From Pseudolabrys sp. Root1462 (lineage in GTDB: Bacteria > Pseudomonadota > Alphaproteobacteria > Rhizobiales > Xanthobacteraceae), in the NCBI RefSeq assembly GCF_001426945.1, contig NZ_LMFS01000001.1, positions 2,684,906-2,748,905 of the forward strand: 64,000 bases of DNA, in the 5' to 3' direction. Made by a program: the position numbers and the translations under genes. The notes under the pieces are model-generated. The model was not told where the DNA came from, ran no database searches, and was given only the letters and a program-made list of their open reading frames with translations. Positions 34,340 through 43,305 of the stretch are shown here, piece by piece; the stretch's first letter is position 1, and each line of letters opens with the position of its first letter.

Positions 34340-34761
34340 GCCGACAAGACGCGCCCCTTATTCAGGTGCGGACATTAGGGCGCGGTCACTTAAGCGAAAG
34401 CTAAGGGGGCGCCGGTGGAACGTGGCAGCGGCGCGGAAACAACCCCCGATGGAGCCGCCATTTGCCGGTCATGGTGAAATTTCTCTTGCCGCATGGCCGG
34501 TGGCCCGATCGGACGATGAAATCGTTACCGCAGCAGTAACCATGAGCGAATGTCATCGGTTTCCGCTGGCATCAGCATCCACGCATGATCGATACAATTT
34601 TAGTCAATTGCCGGCATTTAAAATTCTCATCGAATTTGCGCCAAATTCGCTTCAAGTTTAGCCCAAATGCGAGTTTCATTGCGAACGACAGGTTCAAGGG
34701 TGTCTGCTAGATTTGAATACAAGGCGGCGAAAAAGCCGTCGGGGACGATAATGGGTGGGTC
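34340..34761. other. 422-bp divergent intergenic region
   Basis: This gap separates the DivJ-like kinase gene from the DUF5330 gene. It holds the CtrA-like box near its left end and a markedly AT-rich block at about 34590-34690 in which CAAATTCG/CGAATTTG-type words recur. I see no gene or RNA in it. Confidence 0.5.
34390..34404. promoter_or_regulatory. CtrA-like box, TTAA-N7-CTAA
   Basis: TTAA at 34390-34393 and CTAA at 34401-34404 with a 7-base gap match the CtrA pattern with one substitution. It is 51 bases from the start of the DivJ-like kinase gene. DivJ acts in the pathway that controls CtrA, so feedback is plausible; binding is inferred. Confidence 0.4.
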
Positions 34762-35208
34762 ATGTTCTTCCTACTTCGGATGGCCTTCTGGCTGACGGTC
34801 GTATGTGTGCTTCTGCCGGGTAGCGGCGAGAAGGCGGCCGCGCCTGATGTGCAGATCAATGCGGTTCAGGCGGTGACGCTGGCAGGCGCTGCGGTGTCCG
34901 ACATGCGCGGCTTCTGCGATCGCAATCCGGATGCCTGCGTCGTCGGCGGCAAGGTCGCGACCGTGATCGGCCATCGTGCCGAAGCCGGCGCCCGCACCAT
35001 CTTCGAATTCGTCAGTACCAAGCTCACCGACAGCAAGCCTGCTCCGACCGAGGAGCCGGCCCGCACCATCGGCGTTTCCGCGACCGGCTCGGTCAAGGAC
35101 AATCCCGCCAAGGGCACCCTGACCCCGGCCGATCTCAAGCCGGCCTATCATGCGCCGGTGCCGCTGCCCCCGCGCCGTGAAGCCCGGGCGGGCCGATCCT
35201 CGGTCTGA
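34762..35208 (+). CDS. DUF5330 exported protein
   Basis: The 148-aa protein has an N-terminal hydrophobic segment (MFFLLRMAFWLTVVCVLLPG), then the DUF5330 core with AVSDMRGFCDRNPDACVVGG, in which two cysteines probably form a disulfide, then a Pro-rich tail. It is typical of Hyphomicrobiales and of unknown role, probably in the periplasm. It is followed on the same strand by sufE after 144 bases. Confidence 0.8.
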   Translation: MFFLLRMAFWLTVVCVLLPGSGEKAAAPDVQINAVQAVTLAGAAVSDMRGFCDRNPDACVVGGKVATVIGHRAEAGARTIFEFVSTKLTDSKPAPTEEPARTIGVSATGSVKDNPAKGTLTPADLKPAYHAPVPLPPRREARAGRSSV

Positions 35209-35352
35209 TCGCTCGCGGCCGCGGCGTATCCGTCGACAAGCTGCCGGCCGCGAAGCCAGACATTTGGCGATTGGCAGCGCAAGCCTATATACGGGTCACA
35301 GGAAGTCCTGCGGGTCGTGCGCGACCCCAAGAGACCGGTGTGACCGCGAGCG

Positions 35353-35778
35353 ATGACCAGCATCGACGAAATCGTTGAGAACTTCACGCTCCTCGATGAG
35401 TGGGACGATCGCTATCGCTATGTGATCGAACTCGGCCGCGAGTTGCCGACCATGCCGGAAACCGACCACACCGAAGCCAACAAGGTGCAAGGCTGCGCCA
35501 GTCAGGTCTGGCTGACGAGCCATATCGATCGCACCGGCCCGAGCCCCGTTCTGACGTTCCGCGGCGACAGCGATGCCCACATCGTGCGCGGCCTTGTTGC
35601 CATCCTCATCGCTCTATATTCCGGCAAGAGCGCGCGTGACATTCTCGCGACCGATGCACTGGCGTTGTTTGATCGCATTGGCTTACGCGAGAACCTGACG
35701 CCGCAGCGCTCGAACGGCCTGCGGTCGATGGTCGAGCGCATTCGCGCCGAAGCCGCCGCCGCGCAAGCCAACGCCTGA
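35353..35778 (+). CDS. sufE: SufE cysteine-desulfurase sulfur acceptor
   Basis: The 141-aa protein is SufE: IDEIVENFTLLDEWDDRYRY at the N-terminus, the active Cys48 in KVQGCASQVWL, and a C-terminal GLRENLTPQRSNGLRSMVER. SufE takes persulfide sulfur from SufS and boosts Fe-S cluster assembly in the cytoplasm. The other suf genes are not nearby, which is common for sufE in this order. All key residues are present. Confidence 0.95.
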   Translation: MTSIDEIVENFTLLDEWDDRYRYVIELGRELPTMPETDHTEANKVQGCASQVWLTSHIDRTGPSPVLTFRGDSDAHIVRGLVAILIALYSGKSARDILATDALALFDRIGLRENLTPQRSNGLRSMVERIRAEAAAAQANA

Positions 35779-35783
35779 TCCGT

Positions 35784-36485
35784 TCATTCGACGCGAAAGC
35801 TGGCATCTTCCGCCAGCCACGTGCGTACTGCCGCATGCGTTTTGCCGCGCGCTTTGGCAAGATAGCCGTAATGCCGCGCCAACCGGTCCAGTCCCAGTTG
35901 CAGCACCACCTTGGCCGAACGCGCCGGCCAGCGGCGGTCGCGCTCGATATCCTCGAGCCCCTTCAGAAAGCAGCAGAGGTCGAGGAGCAGGCCGGAAAAC
36001 TCCGGGCCGACGGTCTCGAGCGCAGCGTTGACGCGCTGGCGCGCCGCGATCGTTGCCTCGGTGCAATCGGCCGCACCCGATGGGCCGCGCCGTTCCGAGG
36101 CAACGCCACTCGACCAATTCGATGTCGTCCGCGGCATCATCTGGCCGCGTGTGAAGTCGGCGCGCAGCCGCTCGCCAGCCTGAAACTGGTGCGGCGCCAC
36201 GAGCATGCGGCCGTCACGACCGCGCCGCCGGGCGAGCCAGGACAGTGGGCTCTCGGCATCGTCCACCGTAATCCGACGCGCACCGCTCCCCGGCTCAACC
36301 AGGCGCTCGCTGAGCGCCAAGTGACGCGCCCGCAGTGCGCCGATCTCCGGCCTCGGCAGGCTGCGGTCCTCCCGGGTGGGGGTATTTGGGGCCGCGACTT
36401 CGCTAGGCAGCGACGCGGCGGCTGGCTTCGCACTGGCCGTTCGGCCAGTTCGCAATGGATGGGTTTTTCGGGATGGGTTCTGCAT
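35784..36485 (-). CDS. DUF6456 protein, putative DNA-binding regulator
   Basis: The 233-aa protein has a variable, basic N-terminal half and a conserved C-terminal DUF6456 domain (about 100-225): FQAGERLRADFTRGQMMPRT, AALETVGPEFSGLLLDLCC, and WPARSAKVVLQLGLDRLARHYG (each quoted in part). The family resembles helical DNA-binding regulators in alphaproteobacteria, but no target is known. It is convergent with sufE and lies upstream, in the same direction, of no obvious partner. Confidence 0.78.
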   Translation of the reverse strand: MQNPSRKTHPLRTGRTASAKPAAASLPSEVAAPNTPTREDRSLPRPEIGALRARHLALSERLVEPGSGARRITVDDAESPLSWLARRRGRDGRMLVAPHQFQAGERLRADFTRGQMMPRTTSNWSSGVASERRGPSGAADCTEATIAARQRVNAALETVGPEFSGLLLDLCCFLKGLEDIERDRRWPARSAKVVLQLGLDRLARHYGYLAKARGKTHAAVRTWLAEDASFRVE

Positions 36486-36658
36486 TGCGTTGCGCCCTCG
36501 CTAGGATAACATACCCATAGCAAACGCAACGCTCCTTATCAAGGACCAGTTTCTTAGTAAAAGCAATAAATTCCTTCGCTCAACCGGGCATCCCGGGCCG
36601 GCGCGACCGTGATCGGTCCGACGCAACGGAGCCGGACGGGTATCAGATTGCTTCGGAA

Positions 36659-37078
36659 TTACTTCGCGCGCCGTCGGCGCTGCTGGCCGAGGCCCATTTC
36701 TTTGGCCAACTGCGAGCGCGCCGCGGCGTAATTCGGCGCCACCATCGGATAGTCGGGTCCGAGATTCCACTTCTCGCGATATTGCTCGGGCGTCATGTTG
36801 TACTGCGTGCGCAGATGACGCTTGAGCGACTTGAATTTCTTGCCGTCTTCCAGACAGACGATGTACTCGGGCGTGATCGATTTCTTGACCGCGACTGCTG
36901 GCTTCAGCGGCTCGCTCGGCGCCTCGCCACCCTTGCCGGAGACGTGACTGAGCGCGGCATGCACCTGATTGATCAGGGCCGGAATATCGGCGGCTGCGAC
37001 ACTGTTGTTACTGACGTAAGCCGAGACGATCGACGCCGTCAGCTCGATAAAACTTCCCGAAGTGGTGGTTTCGCTCAT
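36659..37078 (-). CDS. mucR: MucR/Ros-family transcription regulator with altered zinc-finger
   Basis: I chose the ATG at 37078 (139 aa) with GAGGAA 7 bases upstream. The N-terminal half ([16 protein letters not shown], then a helical oligomerisation region) and the C-terminal DNA-binding part ([20 protein letters not shown] then [20 protein letters not shown]) are MucR. The metal positions read Cys75, Asp78, His88, Gln92, so the usual final His is replaced by Gln. Ros/MucR proteins without full zinc coordination are known in Mesorhizobium. MucR proteins control envelope, motility and cell-cycle genes by binding AT-rich DNA; the AT-rich region upstream fits self-regulation. Confidence 0.9.
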   Translation of the reverse strand: MSETTTSGSFIELTASIVSAYVSNNSVAAADIPALINQVHAALSHVSGKGGEAPSEPLKPAVAVKKSITPEYIVCLEDGKKFKSLKRHLRTQYNMTPEQYREKWNLGPDYPMVAPNYAAARSQLAKEMGLGQQRRRRAK

Positions 37079-37368
37079 CACCCGTTCCTCACCCCGCACG
37101 TTTCGTGCCGGCAGCCACCCGATCGGTCGCCTGGGGGAACTTTCCTGATCGAGTTGCGAAGCATCGCAAGCTCAGGCGGCAGATCGAACAAATGCACGTC
37201 GCCTTATATTTGAAGAATACTAGGCGCCCTCAAGCAGTGCAAGACGAGGACCGCCAATTCCTAATATCTTCAAGAATATTGGCCGATGTTATTGAATATA
37301 CGGGAGTATTATATGCTTTCGCTGCCACCGGGCCGCCGATTTATTGCCGACTCCGTGGCGGCGCGGGA
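37079..37368. promoter_or_regulatory. AT-rich mucR upstream region
   Basis: The part from about 37200 to 37330 is clearly AT-rich, with repeated AATAT/TATATT-type words and the dyad AATAT-CTTCAAG-AATATT around 37262-37279. MucR proteins bind such low-consensus AT-rich targets, so autoregulation is plausible. No gene is seen here. Confidence 0.4.
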
Positions 37369-38400
37369 CTATGAACCCTTTTCCAGGTGCGCGCGCAGCT
37401 CGTTGATAGAGGCAAAGCGCAACGTGCCCTGCGGCAGTTCGGCCTCGATCGAGCCGTCGACATAGAGCGTATAGCCCATGCCGTCGACCACGCCCGACTT
37501 GAGGATGGCGACGGCCCGGGTTTCTTCGCGCGGACGGGCTTCGGGCGACGCCTCCTCGGCAGCCGATTCAGCCACAGGCTCCGCCGGCTTGTCAGCGGCA
37601 GGCCACATCGCGTCGAACGTCCCTGTCTCGCTCTTCGCCGGCGCGGCCGGCCTGAAGCGCTCCGACGGCCTGAATGGCGGCGGGGCACGGAACGGCTCCG
37701 GCTCAAACCGACGCGGCTCCCGTTCGGCAGGTTCGGGGGCCTCCACAGCTTCGATTTCCGGCGTCTCGGCGTCGGTCTGATCGACTTCCTTTGCTTCCTC
37801 ACTCGCCGTGACGGTCGAGGGCGGCGTCTCGTCAACCGGAGCCGGCTTGGGCTCTTCTTCGACGCGCTCGCCGAGCGTGTCCTCGTCGGGGTTAGGCAAA
37901 GCAGGTGACGAGGCCGCGGCTAGTTGCTCTGGTTCTCGCAGCGGCCGTTTCGGCAATGGCGGCATGGCGAAGGCGCGCGGCAGCGGCGCCGGCGGAACCT
38001 CCGGCTTGATGTCGACCGCTTTGGGCTCGGGAGGCTTGGGCTCCGTCGACGGAACCGGTTCGGCGGCCGGGGCGTCCGGACGAGGCGGCACTACCGGCTT
38101 CGGCGGAAATGGCATACGCCCCTGCGCCGGCTGAACGGCAGCGCGCATCGGCACTGGCATCTCTGCTTGTCCCAGCCGCATCGGCGCACCGCGGCCCAGC
38201 GCTTCGGTCATTTGCTGCAGCCGGCTGACGACAACGCCCAGCGCTAGCACGACCAGACCACCGATCGCGGCAACGGCGCCGGCGACGATCAGCGTATTGC
38301 CAAAGCTGAATTCGTTGATCGGAATCCCATAACCGATCGCAGCCGCGCCGATCGCGAAGGCGATGGCCCCGACGCAGTAAAGCAGAATCGGCATGTTCAA
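37369..38400 (-). CDS. Two-span membrane protein with Pro/Glu-rich linker
   Basis: The 343-aa protein has two N-terminal spans (about 3-25 and 35-58), a long Pro/Glu/Ala-rich segment (about 75-290) that should be disordered, and a conserved 45-residue C-terminal domain with VVDGMGYTLYVDGSIEAELP then LRFASINELRAHL. The C-terminal domain looks like a small beta-sheet unit. I recall this layout as typical of Bradyrhizobium relatives; the function is unknown. Confidence 0.75.
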   Translation of the reverse strand: MNMPILLYCVGAIAFAIGAAAIGYGIPINEFSFGNTLIVAGAVAAIGGLVVLALGVVVSRLQQMTEALGRGAPMRLGQAEMPVPMRAAVQPAQGRMPFPPKPVVPPRPDAPAAEPVPSTEPKPPEPKAVDIKPEVPPAPLPRAFAMPPLPKRPLREPEQLAAASSPALPNPDEDTLGERVEEEPKPAPVDETPPSTVTASEEAKEVDQTDAETPEIEAVEAPEPAEREPRRFEPEPFRAPPPFRPSERFRPAAPAKSETGTFDAMWPAADKPAEPVAESAAEEASPEARPREETRAVAILKSGVVDGMGYTLYVDGSIEAELPQGTLRFASINELRAHLEKGS

Positions 38401-38728
38401 TTCGAACCTCGAAAACCGGCGACCCTGACGTTTCGGGCCACACTCAAACCGTGAAATACGCCTGGCACAAGACCATTCCGAAGCTAAGCCATTATTCCAA
38501 CGAGAAATTCTCGCCTTTTTGGGCGGTCAGGGCAAGAGGGACGGCAAACTTTGTTGAGCAGGCATCCCGGAGCATTGCATAGCGCGTGCGCAAATGAAGC
38601 GTTCCCGGCCGTTGCCCCCGGAACCGGCAGGGCCTAATTACGAAGCTGAGGAACTCGAACGGGATGTGCCGGTTGCCACCCGGGGCTGGCGAAATTCCGC
38701 GTTCAATTTGTGGACCGAGGAGGATCTG

Positions 38729-39331
38729 ATGTCTTTCAAGCTGCCCGAGCTGCCTTATGCCTATGATGCGCTCGCACCCTATATGTCGCGCGAGACGCTC
38801 GAATACCATCACGACAAGCACCACAAGGCGTATGTCGACAACGGCAACAAATTGCTGGAAGGCTCGGGCCTGGAAGGCAAGTCGCTCGAAGAAATCGTGA
38901 AGGGCTCGCACGGCAAGAACGCCGGCCTCTTCAACAATGCCGGCCAGCACTACAATCACATCCACTTCTGGCAGTGGATGAAGCCGAACGGCGGGGGCGA
39001 CAAGATCCCGGGCAAGCTCAAGGCCGCGATCGATTCCGACCTCGGCGGCGTCGAAAAGATGAAGACCGATTTCGCCCAGGCTGGCGCGACCCAGTTCGGC
39101 TCGGGCTGGTGCTGGATCGAGGTGAAGGGCGGCAAGCTCGCCATCTCCAAGACCCCGAACGGCGAAAACCCGCTGGTCAACGGCGCCTCGCCGATCCTCG
39201 GCTGCGACGTGTGGGAGCACTCCTACTACATCGATTACCGCAACCGTCGTCCCGACTATCTCAAGGCCTTCATGGATCACCTGGTGAACTGGGATCACGT
39301 TGAAGAAATGTATCTAGCCGCCACCAAGTAA
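38729..39331 (+). CDS. sodB: Fe/Mn superoxide dismutase
   Basis: I chose the ATG at 38729 (200 aa), preceded by GAGGAGGA; upstream codons are out of family. Metal ligands are visible: His in YHHDKHHKAYVDNG, His in HYNHIHFWQWM, and Asp/His in GCDVWEHSYYIDYRNRRPDY. The enzyme converts superoxide to peroxide and oxygen, probably in the cytoplasm. Sequence character favours the iron type (SodB) but Fe/Mn choice cannot be fixed by eye. A good terminator follows. Confidence 0.93.
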   Translation: MSFKLPELPYAYDALAPYMSRETLEYHHDKHHKAYVDNGNKLLEGSGLEGKSLEEIVKGSHGKNAGLFNNAGQHYNHIHFWQWMKPNGGGDKIPGKLKAAIDSDLGGVEKMKTDFAQAGATQFGSGWCWIEVKGGKLAISKTPNGENPLVNGASPILGCDVWEHSYYIDYRNRRPDYLKAFMDHLVNWDHVEEMYLAATK

Positions 39332-39352
39332 GGCACGGCGGTGTGATTAAGG

Positions 39353-39381
39353 GGGCGGCGTCATCGAGGCGCCGCCCTTTT
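39353..39381 (+). terminator. Rho-independent terminator after sodB
   Basis: An 8-bp stem GGGCGGCG/CGCCGCCC (39353-39360 with 39370-39377) and a 9-base loop are followed by TTTTCCTTTCC. Confidence 0.8.
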
Positions 39382-39403
39382 CCTTTCCGAAACGGTCAAG
39401 ACC

Positions 39404-40639
39404 ATGAGCCACACCAAGGTTGAAGTTGCGGTTATCGGCGGCGGTGCGGCCGGCATATCGGCCGCGCGCAAGCTCGCAGCGCATCGCATCGATTGCCTCA
39501 TCGTCGAAGCGCGTTCGCGGCTCGGCGGACGCGCTTACACTGTGCGAGATGCGTCCGGGTTCGCGCTCGACATGGGCTGTGGCTGGCTGCATTCGGCCGA
39601 CTGCAACCCGTGGGTTGCTGTCGCGACGTCGCAAGGCCGCCTGTTCAGCAAGGCGACGCCGCCCCGCACCACCATGACGAAAGTCATGCCGCTGGAAACG
39701 CAGCGGGCCTTCGGCGCCGCGATGGCCGCTCTGTTCGAACACGTCGCGCAATCGGCGGCTACCGGCCGCGATCGGCCAATCTCCGAACTGGTCCCCGCCG
39801 ACGGTCGCTGGACAGGCCTCCTCAATGCTGTGATGACCTACATTGCGGGCGCCGAGCTCGATCGCATGTCGACCATCGACCTTGATCGCTACGAGGACAC
39901 CGAATTGAACTGGCGCCTGGTCGAAGGCTATGGCGCCATGATCGCGGCGTCGGCCGATAAAGTTGCAACGGCATTGGAAAGTCCGGTCACGCGCGTCGAC
40001 CACAGCGGGCGACACATCCGGATTGAAACGCCGAAAGGGACGATCGAAGCGGACCGCGCGATCGTGACACTGCCGACCAGCATTATCGGCGAAAATGAAG
40101 ACCTGTTCTTTCCGGCGCTTCCGCACAAGACCGAGGCCGCGCGCGGCCTGCCACTCGGACTTGACGACAAACTGTTCATCGCACTCGATAACGCAGAGGA
40201 ATTCGAAGTCGAAAGCCGCGTCTTCGGCCGCACCGACCGCGCCGCAACCGGCAATTATCATTTCCGCCCATTCGGCCGGCCGTTGATCGAATGCTATTTC
40301 GCCGGACGCTGGGCGCATGAGCTGGAAGCTGGCGGCGATGACGCCTTCTTCGCCTTCGCCGTTTCAGAATTGACGGGACTCTTTGGCGCCGAGTTCGCGC
40401 GCCGCCTCAAACCGCTACGCACCCACAAATGGGGCGTCGATCCCTTTGCCTGCGGTTCGTACTCGTACGCCATTCCCGGCGCCGCCGATCAACGCGCCGT
40501 ACTTGCTGCGCCGGTCAATGAACGCCTGTTCTTCGCCGGCGAAGCCTGTTCACGACACGACTTCTCCACCGCGCATGGCGCCTTCATCACCGGCAGCGAA
40601 GCCGCCGACCGCGTGATCGCGGCACGCCGGAATTCGTGA
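39404..40639 (+). CDS. FAD-dependent amine oxidase
   Basis: The 411-aa flavoprotein starts with the dinucleotide-binding motif VIGGGAAGISAARKLAAH and EARSRLGGRAYTV, the classic GG-motif of the monoamine oxidase/phytoene desaturase superfamily. It ends with LFFAGEACSRHDFSTAHGAF, the FAD-binding C-terminus. The substrate amine is not evident. It has no signal peptide, so it is probably cytoplasmic. It follows sodB after a terminator; peroxide made by such an oxidase next to a dismutase may be coincidence. Confidence 0.9.
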   Translation: MSHTKVEVAVIGGGAAGISAARKLAAHRIDCLIVEARSRLGGRAYTVRDASGFALDMGCGWLHSADCNPWVAVATSQGRLFSKATPPRTTMTKVMPLETQRAFGAAMAALFEHVAQSAATGRDRPISELVPADGRWTGLLNAVMTYIAGAELDRMSTIDLDRYEDTELNWRLVEGYGAMIAASADKVATALESPVTRVDHSGRHIRIETPKGTIEADRAIVTLPTSIIGENEDLFFPALPHKTEAARGLPLGLDDKLFIALDNAEEFEVESRVFGRTDRAATGNYHFRPFGRPLIECYFAGRWAHELEAGGDDAFFAFAVSELTGLFGAEFARRLKPLRTHKWGVDPFACGSYSYAIPGAADQRAVLAAPVNERLFFAGEACSRHDFSTAHGAFITGSEAADRVIAARRNS

Positions 40640-40700
40640 TTTCCCCCACCCTCCGCATTGTGCTTTCCAAAGCGCCTCAGAAAATATTGCGGAGGAAGTG

Positions 40701-41360
40701 ATGCCGTCCATTTTCGTTTTCGATGCTTACGGCACCCTGTTCGACGTGCATGCTTGCATCGCCCGTTTCGAAAAGGGAGCTGGGCCCGACATCGCGCGAA
40801 TGTCGGAGATCTGGCGCACCAAGCAGCTCGAATATTCGTGGACGCTCACCATGGCCGGCCACTACACCGAATTCTGGACACTGACCGAGCGCGCGCTCGA
40901 CTACGCGCTGGCGCGGGTGCCGAGCATTCCCCAGGCTCTGAAGCCACGCCTACTGAACTCCTATTTCGAGCTCGATGCCTTCCCCGACGCGCGCACCACG
41001 CTGCAGGCCCTCAAGGCGGCCGGCCACAAGACCGGCATCCTATCGAACGGTTCGCCGAACATGCTCGATGGCGCGGTCGATGGCGCCAAAATGCGCGGCG
41101 AACTCGACGCCGTGTTGTCCGTCGATGTGCTCAAGATGTTCAAGCCGCGTCCCGAAGTCTACGCGCTGGTCACCGACCGATTCCAGTGTCAGCCGGCCGA
41201 TGTGACCTTTGTCTCGTCGAATCGCTGGGACGTCATGGCGAGTGTGTCGGTCGGCTTCCGAGGCCTGTGGATAAACCGGGCCGGCATGCCCGACGAGTAT
41301 CCAGAGTTCGCACCGCAGAAGATTCTAGGCAGCCTGACGGAGTTAACCGCGCTGGGCTGA
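40701..41360 (+). CDS. Haloacid dehalogenase type II (HAD superfamily)
   Basis: The 219-aa protein (ATG at 40701, with GGAGGA just upstream; the GTG three bases earlier is too close) has HAD motif [10 protein letters not shown] (nucleophile Asp8), motif II Ser/Asn in ILSNGS, the [11 protein letters not shown]ys and [11 protein letters not shown] motif IV region. The pattern matches L-2-haloacid dehalogenase, which hydrolyses the C-halogen bond through an ester at Asp. Other phosphatase-like HAD activities cannot be excluded. Confidence 0.87.
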   Translation: MPSIFVFDAYGTLFDVHACIARFEKGAGPDIARMSEIWRTKQLEYSWTLTMAGHYTEFWTLTERALDYALARVPSIPQALKPRLLNSYFELDAFPDARTTLQALKAAGHKTGILSNGSPNMLDGAVDGAKMRGELDAVLSVDVLKMFKPRPEVYALVTDRFQCQPADVTFVSSNRWDVMASVSVGFRGLWINRAGMPDEYPEFAPQKILGSLTELTALG

Positions 41361-41436
41361 AATACTTTTTCCGCGTGGAGGGGGTGGCGGGAGCAATTTC
41401 GTCGCCTTATATGGACGGAACAATTCCCTCCCCTCC

Positions 41437-42402
41437 ATGCGACCCATTATGCCCTCGATCATTTCCATCAAGAATTTGTCGAAAACCTATGCGTCCGGCT
41501 TCACGGCGCTGAAGACGATCAACCTCGACATCGAACGCGGTGAGATCTTCGCCCTGCTCGGCCCGAATGGCGCCGGCAAGACGACCTTGATCGGCATCAT
41601 CTGCGGGATTCTCAACGCATCGACCGGCACCGTAACCGTCGGCGGTCACGACATCATCAATGATTATCGCGCCGCCCGCGCCCTGATCGGCCTGGTGCCT
41701 CAGGAGCTGACCACCGACGCCTTTGAATCGGTTTGGGACACGGTCAGCTTCAGCCGAGGTTTGTTCGGCAAGCCAAAGAATCCGGCTCACATCGAGAAGA
41801 TCCTCAAGGACCTGTCGCTGTGGGACAAGAAGGATAACAAGATCCGCACGCTCTCGGGCGGCATGAAGCGCCGCGTGCTGATTGCCAAGGCGCTGTCGCA
41901 CGAACCGAAGGTGCTGTTTCTGGACGAACCGACCGCCGGCGTCGACGTGGAACTGCGCAAAGACATGTGGCAGGTCGTGCGTGACCTGCGCGCCTCGGGC
42001 GTCACCATCATTCTGACGACGCATTACATCGAAGAGGCCGAGGACATGGCCGACCGCATCGGCGTCATCAGCAAGGGCGAGATCATCCTCGTAGAGCGCA
42101 AGGCCGAACTGATGAGCAAGCTCGGCAAGAAACAACTTGTCCTGCATCTGCAGAAACCGCTGGAGCAGATTCCGCCGGATATCTTCGGCCTTGCCAATTT
42201 AACGTTGGCCGACGGCGGCAAAGAGCTCACTTTCACCTACGATACACAGGGCGAACGCACCGGCGTGACGCGGCTCTTGGCAGACCTCAACCGACTCGAT
42301 ATCCGCCTGCGCGATCTCGAAACCAGACAGAGTTCGCTCGAGGAAATCTTCATCGGCCTTGTCAGCGACAATGAGCGCGCCGCCACGGGAGCGCAGTCAT
42401 GA
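41437..42402 (+). CDS. ABC-2 transporter ATP-binding protein
   Basis: The 321-aa ATPase (ATG at 41437 or 41449) has Walker [14 protein letters not shown], signature LSGGMKRRV, Walker [13 protein letters not shown] and the switch His in [12 protein letters not shown], followed by a C-terminal extension of about 90 residues. It resembles the YadG/NodI/DrrA type, which power small ABC-2 exporters. The permease gene overlaps its end by 4 bases (ATGA). Cargo unknown. Confidence 0.92.
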   Translation: MRPIMPSIISIKNLSKTYASGFTALKTINLDIERGEIFALLGPNGAGKTTLIGIICGILNASTGTVTVGGHDIINDYRAARALIGLVPQELTTDAFESVWDTVSFSRGLFGKPKNPAHIEKILKDLSLWDKKDNKIRTLSGGMKRRVLIAKALSHEPKVLFLDEPTAGVDVELRKDMWQVVRDLRASGVTIILTTHYIEEAEDMADRIGVISKGEIILVERKAELMSKLGKKQLVLHLQKPLEQIPPDIFGLANLTLADGGKELTFTYDTQGERTGVTRLLADLNRLDIRLRDLETRQSSLEEIFIGLVSDNERAATGAQS

Positions 42403-43160
42403 ACGGCCGCGCCATCGTCTCGATCTACAAGTTCGAAATGGCGCGCACCTTGCGCACCATCTGGCAGAGCATCGTCTCGCCGGTTATTTCGACCTCGCTT
42501 TATTTCGTCGTGTTCGGCGCGGCGATCGGCTCGCGCATCACCGAGATCGAGGGCGTCGCTTATGGCGCCTTCATCGTACCCGGTCTCATCATGCTGATGC
42601 TGCTGACGCAGAGCACGATGAATGCCTCATTCGGCATCTACTTCCCGCGCTTCACCGGCACCATCTACGAATTGCTGTCGGCGCCGGTATCGTCGTTCGA
42701 GATCGCCTGCGGCTATGTCGGCGCGGCGGCGACCAAGTCGGTCATTCTCGGCCTGATCATCCTTGCCACGTCCTGGCTGTTCGTGCCCCTGCACATCGAG
42801 CATCCGCTATGGATGCTCGGCTTCCTGGTGCTGACCGCGATCACCTTCAGCCTGTTCGGCTTCATCATCGGCATCTGGGCCGACGGCTTCGAGCAGCTTC
42901 AGATCATTCCGCTTCTGATCCTGACGCCGCTGACCTTCCTCGGCGGCACGTTCTATTCGACGCACGTGCTGCCGCCGTTCTGGCAGAAGGTCGCGCTGTT
43001 CAACCCGGTCGTTTATCTCGTCAGTGGCTTCCGCTGGAGCTTCTTCGAAATATCCGACGTGAGCCCTGCGGTCAGCCTCGCCATGACGGTGGCGTTCCTC
43101 GTCCTCTGCCTGGTGGTAATCTGGTGGATCTTCCGCACCGGCTATCGCCTGAAAAAGTAG
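42399..43160 (+). CDS. ABC-2 type permease
   Basis: The 253-aa membrane protein has six hydrophobic spans and the ABC-2 hallmark [20 protein letters not shown] near the C-terminus, with [16 protein letters not shown] amphipathic start ([15 protein letters not shown]). It is translationally coupled to the ATPase gene upstream and forms the YadH-like half of the exporter. The substrate may be a polysaccharide, lipid or drug; nothing decides it. Confidence 0.9.
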   Translation: MNGRAIVSIYKFEMARTLRTIWQSIVSPVISTSLYFVVFGAAIGSRITEIEGVAYGAFIVPGLIMLMLLTQSTMNASFGIYFPRFTGTIYELLSAPVSSFEIACGYVGAAATKSVILGLIILATSWLFVPLHIEHPLWMLGFLVLTAITFSLFGFIIGIWADGFEQLQIIPLLILTPLTFLGGTFYSTHVLPPFWQKVALFNPVVYLVSGFRWSFFEISDVSPAVSLAMTVAFLVLCLVVIWWIFRTGYRLKK

Positions 43161-43305
43161 CAGAAGCAGCCACTGGTCACATGCGGCGCATTCGATATTG
43201 CGCCGCAGTATCGATGGAACTCTAGCCTCATCCCGGCATTGTCCGTGCGCAATTGTGCCTGAAACGCCGCCCCGGCGGCGTTCCGCGTTCGGGAGAGACC
43301 ATTTC

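Noticed and set aside
39331..40639. A functional link between superoxide dismutase and the FAD amine oxidase
   Set aside because: A good terminator separates them and no shared regulatory site is visible, so adjacency alone is not evidence.
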